Source of the DNA: a bacterium
GTDB lineage: Bacteria; Vulcanimicrobiota; Vulcanimicrobiia; Vulcanimicrobiales; Vulcanimicrobiaceae
Assembly (NCBI GenBank): GCA_021807065.1
Contig: JAKAPO010000182.1
Coordinates: forward strand, 1 to 5,423
Length of the DNA: 5,423 nucleotides
Direction of reading: 5' to 3'
The notes beneath the pieces are model-generated. The model had not been told where the DNA came from and did not search any database. It worked only from the letters and a program-made list of their open reading frames with translations. Position 1 is the stretch's first letter. The number at the start of each line of letters is the position of its first letter. Shown here piece after piece: positions 5,323 to 5,423 of the stretch. A program made the position numbers and the translations under genes.

Positions 5323-5423
5323 TGCTTGTCAAGGGGTTCGGATCGAGTTTTCTTGAGCATGCTTCTCCCTTCGGTCGGTTGATGGGGTTGAGGGCATCGG
5401 ACAACGGACGATCTGCTGGCGCT
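5323..5423. other. Right flank of the IS, no identifiable gene
   Basis: I cannot identify a gene in these 101 bases. On the minus strand GAAGGGAGAAGC stands directly before an ATG (5360-5358), with an AGGGAG ribosome-binding site 4 bases upstream. The frame reads MLKKTRSEPLDKH up to the IS and then meets a TAG inside the IS end. It may be the 5' end of a gene cut by the IS, but nothing left of the IS continues it. An ATG at 5382 on the plus strand stays open to the window edge without a ribosome-binding site. Neither is supported enough to call. Confidence 0.3.

Noticed and set aside
1..5423. CRISPR array, tRNA or rRNA genes
   Set aside because: I saw no regularly spaced direct repeats, no tRNA cloverleaf with a TTCGA-type loop in context, and no rRNA-like sequence.

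Overview
The window is GC-rich bacterial DNA with the look of an accessory region: toxin-antitoxin genes, a two-gene helicase operon of unknown role, and a complete insertion sequence. Nothing in it fixes the taxon. The GC-rich coding, the Doc/AbrB-type pair and the IS630-type transposase suit many free-living, high-GC bacterial lineages, so I do not place it further.

Left part (1-1141), read mostly on the minus strand. A Phd/YefM-type antitoxin begins at 238 and runs off the left edge. Head-to-head with it, on the plus strand, is a ribbon-helix-helix antitoxin-like coding stretch (about 240-360) that has no usable start codon and looks broken. Next comes a compact type II toxin-antitoxin operon on the minus strand: an AbrB/MazE-fold antitoxin (start 1075) overlapping a Doc/Fic-type toxin (stop at 460). 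A credible extended -10 promoter (1113-1141) and a small dyad (1090-1104) precede it.

Middle part (1142-4090), plus strand. A short divergent intergenic region holds a 39-base near-perfect inverted repeat. Two genes overlapping by ATGA follow: a 588-residue RapA/HepA-like SNF2 ATPase and a 350-residue protein with a coiled-coil-like segment and a C-terminal four-cysteine zinc ribbon. I read the second as the accessory C-terminal half of a larger SNF2 helicase that is here carried on a separate chain. It could be a defence or nucleic-acid remodelling module. It matches no named system that I can identify with confidence.

Right part (4125-5423). An intact IS630-family element lies convergent to the helicase operon, with its transposase on the minus strand. 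It has imperfect terminal inverted repeats and a good sigma70-type promoter that would give an almost leaderless transposase mRNA. Its left tip forms one arm of a perfect 24-bp inverted repeat with a 3-base loop, as though a second, oppositely oriented IS end abuts it. The last 100 bases, beyond the IS, hold no gene I can identify, only a possible ribosome-binding site plus start codon pointing into the IS.
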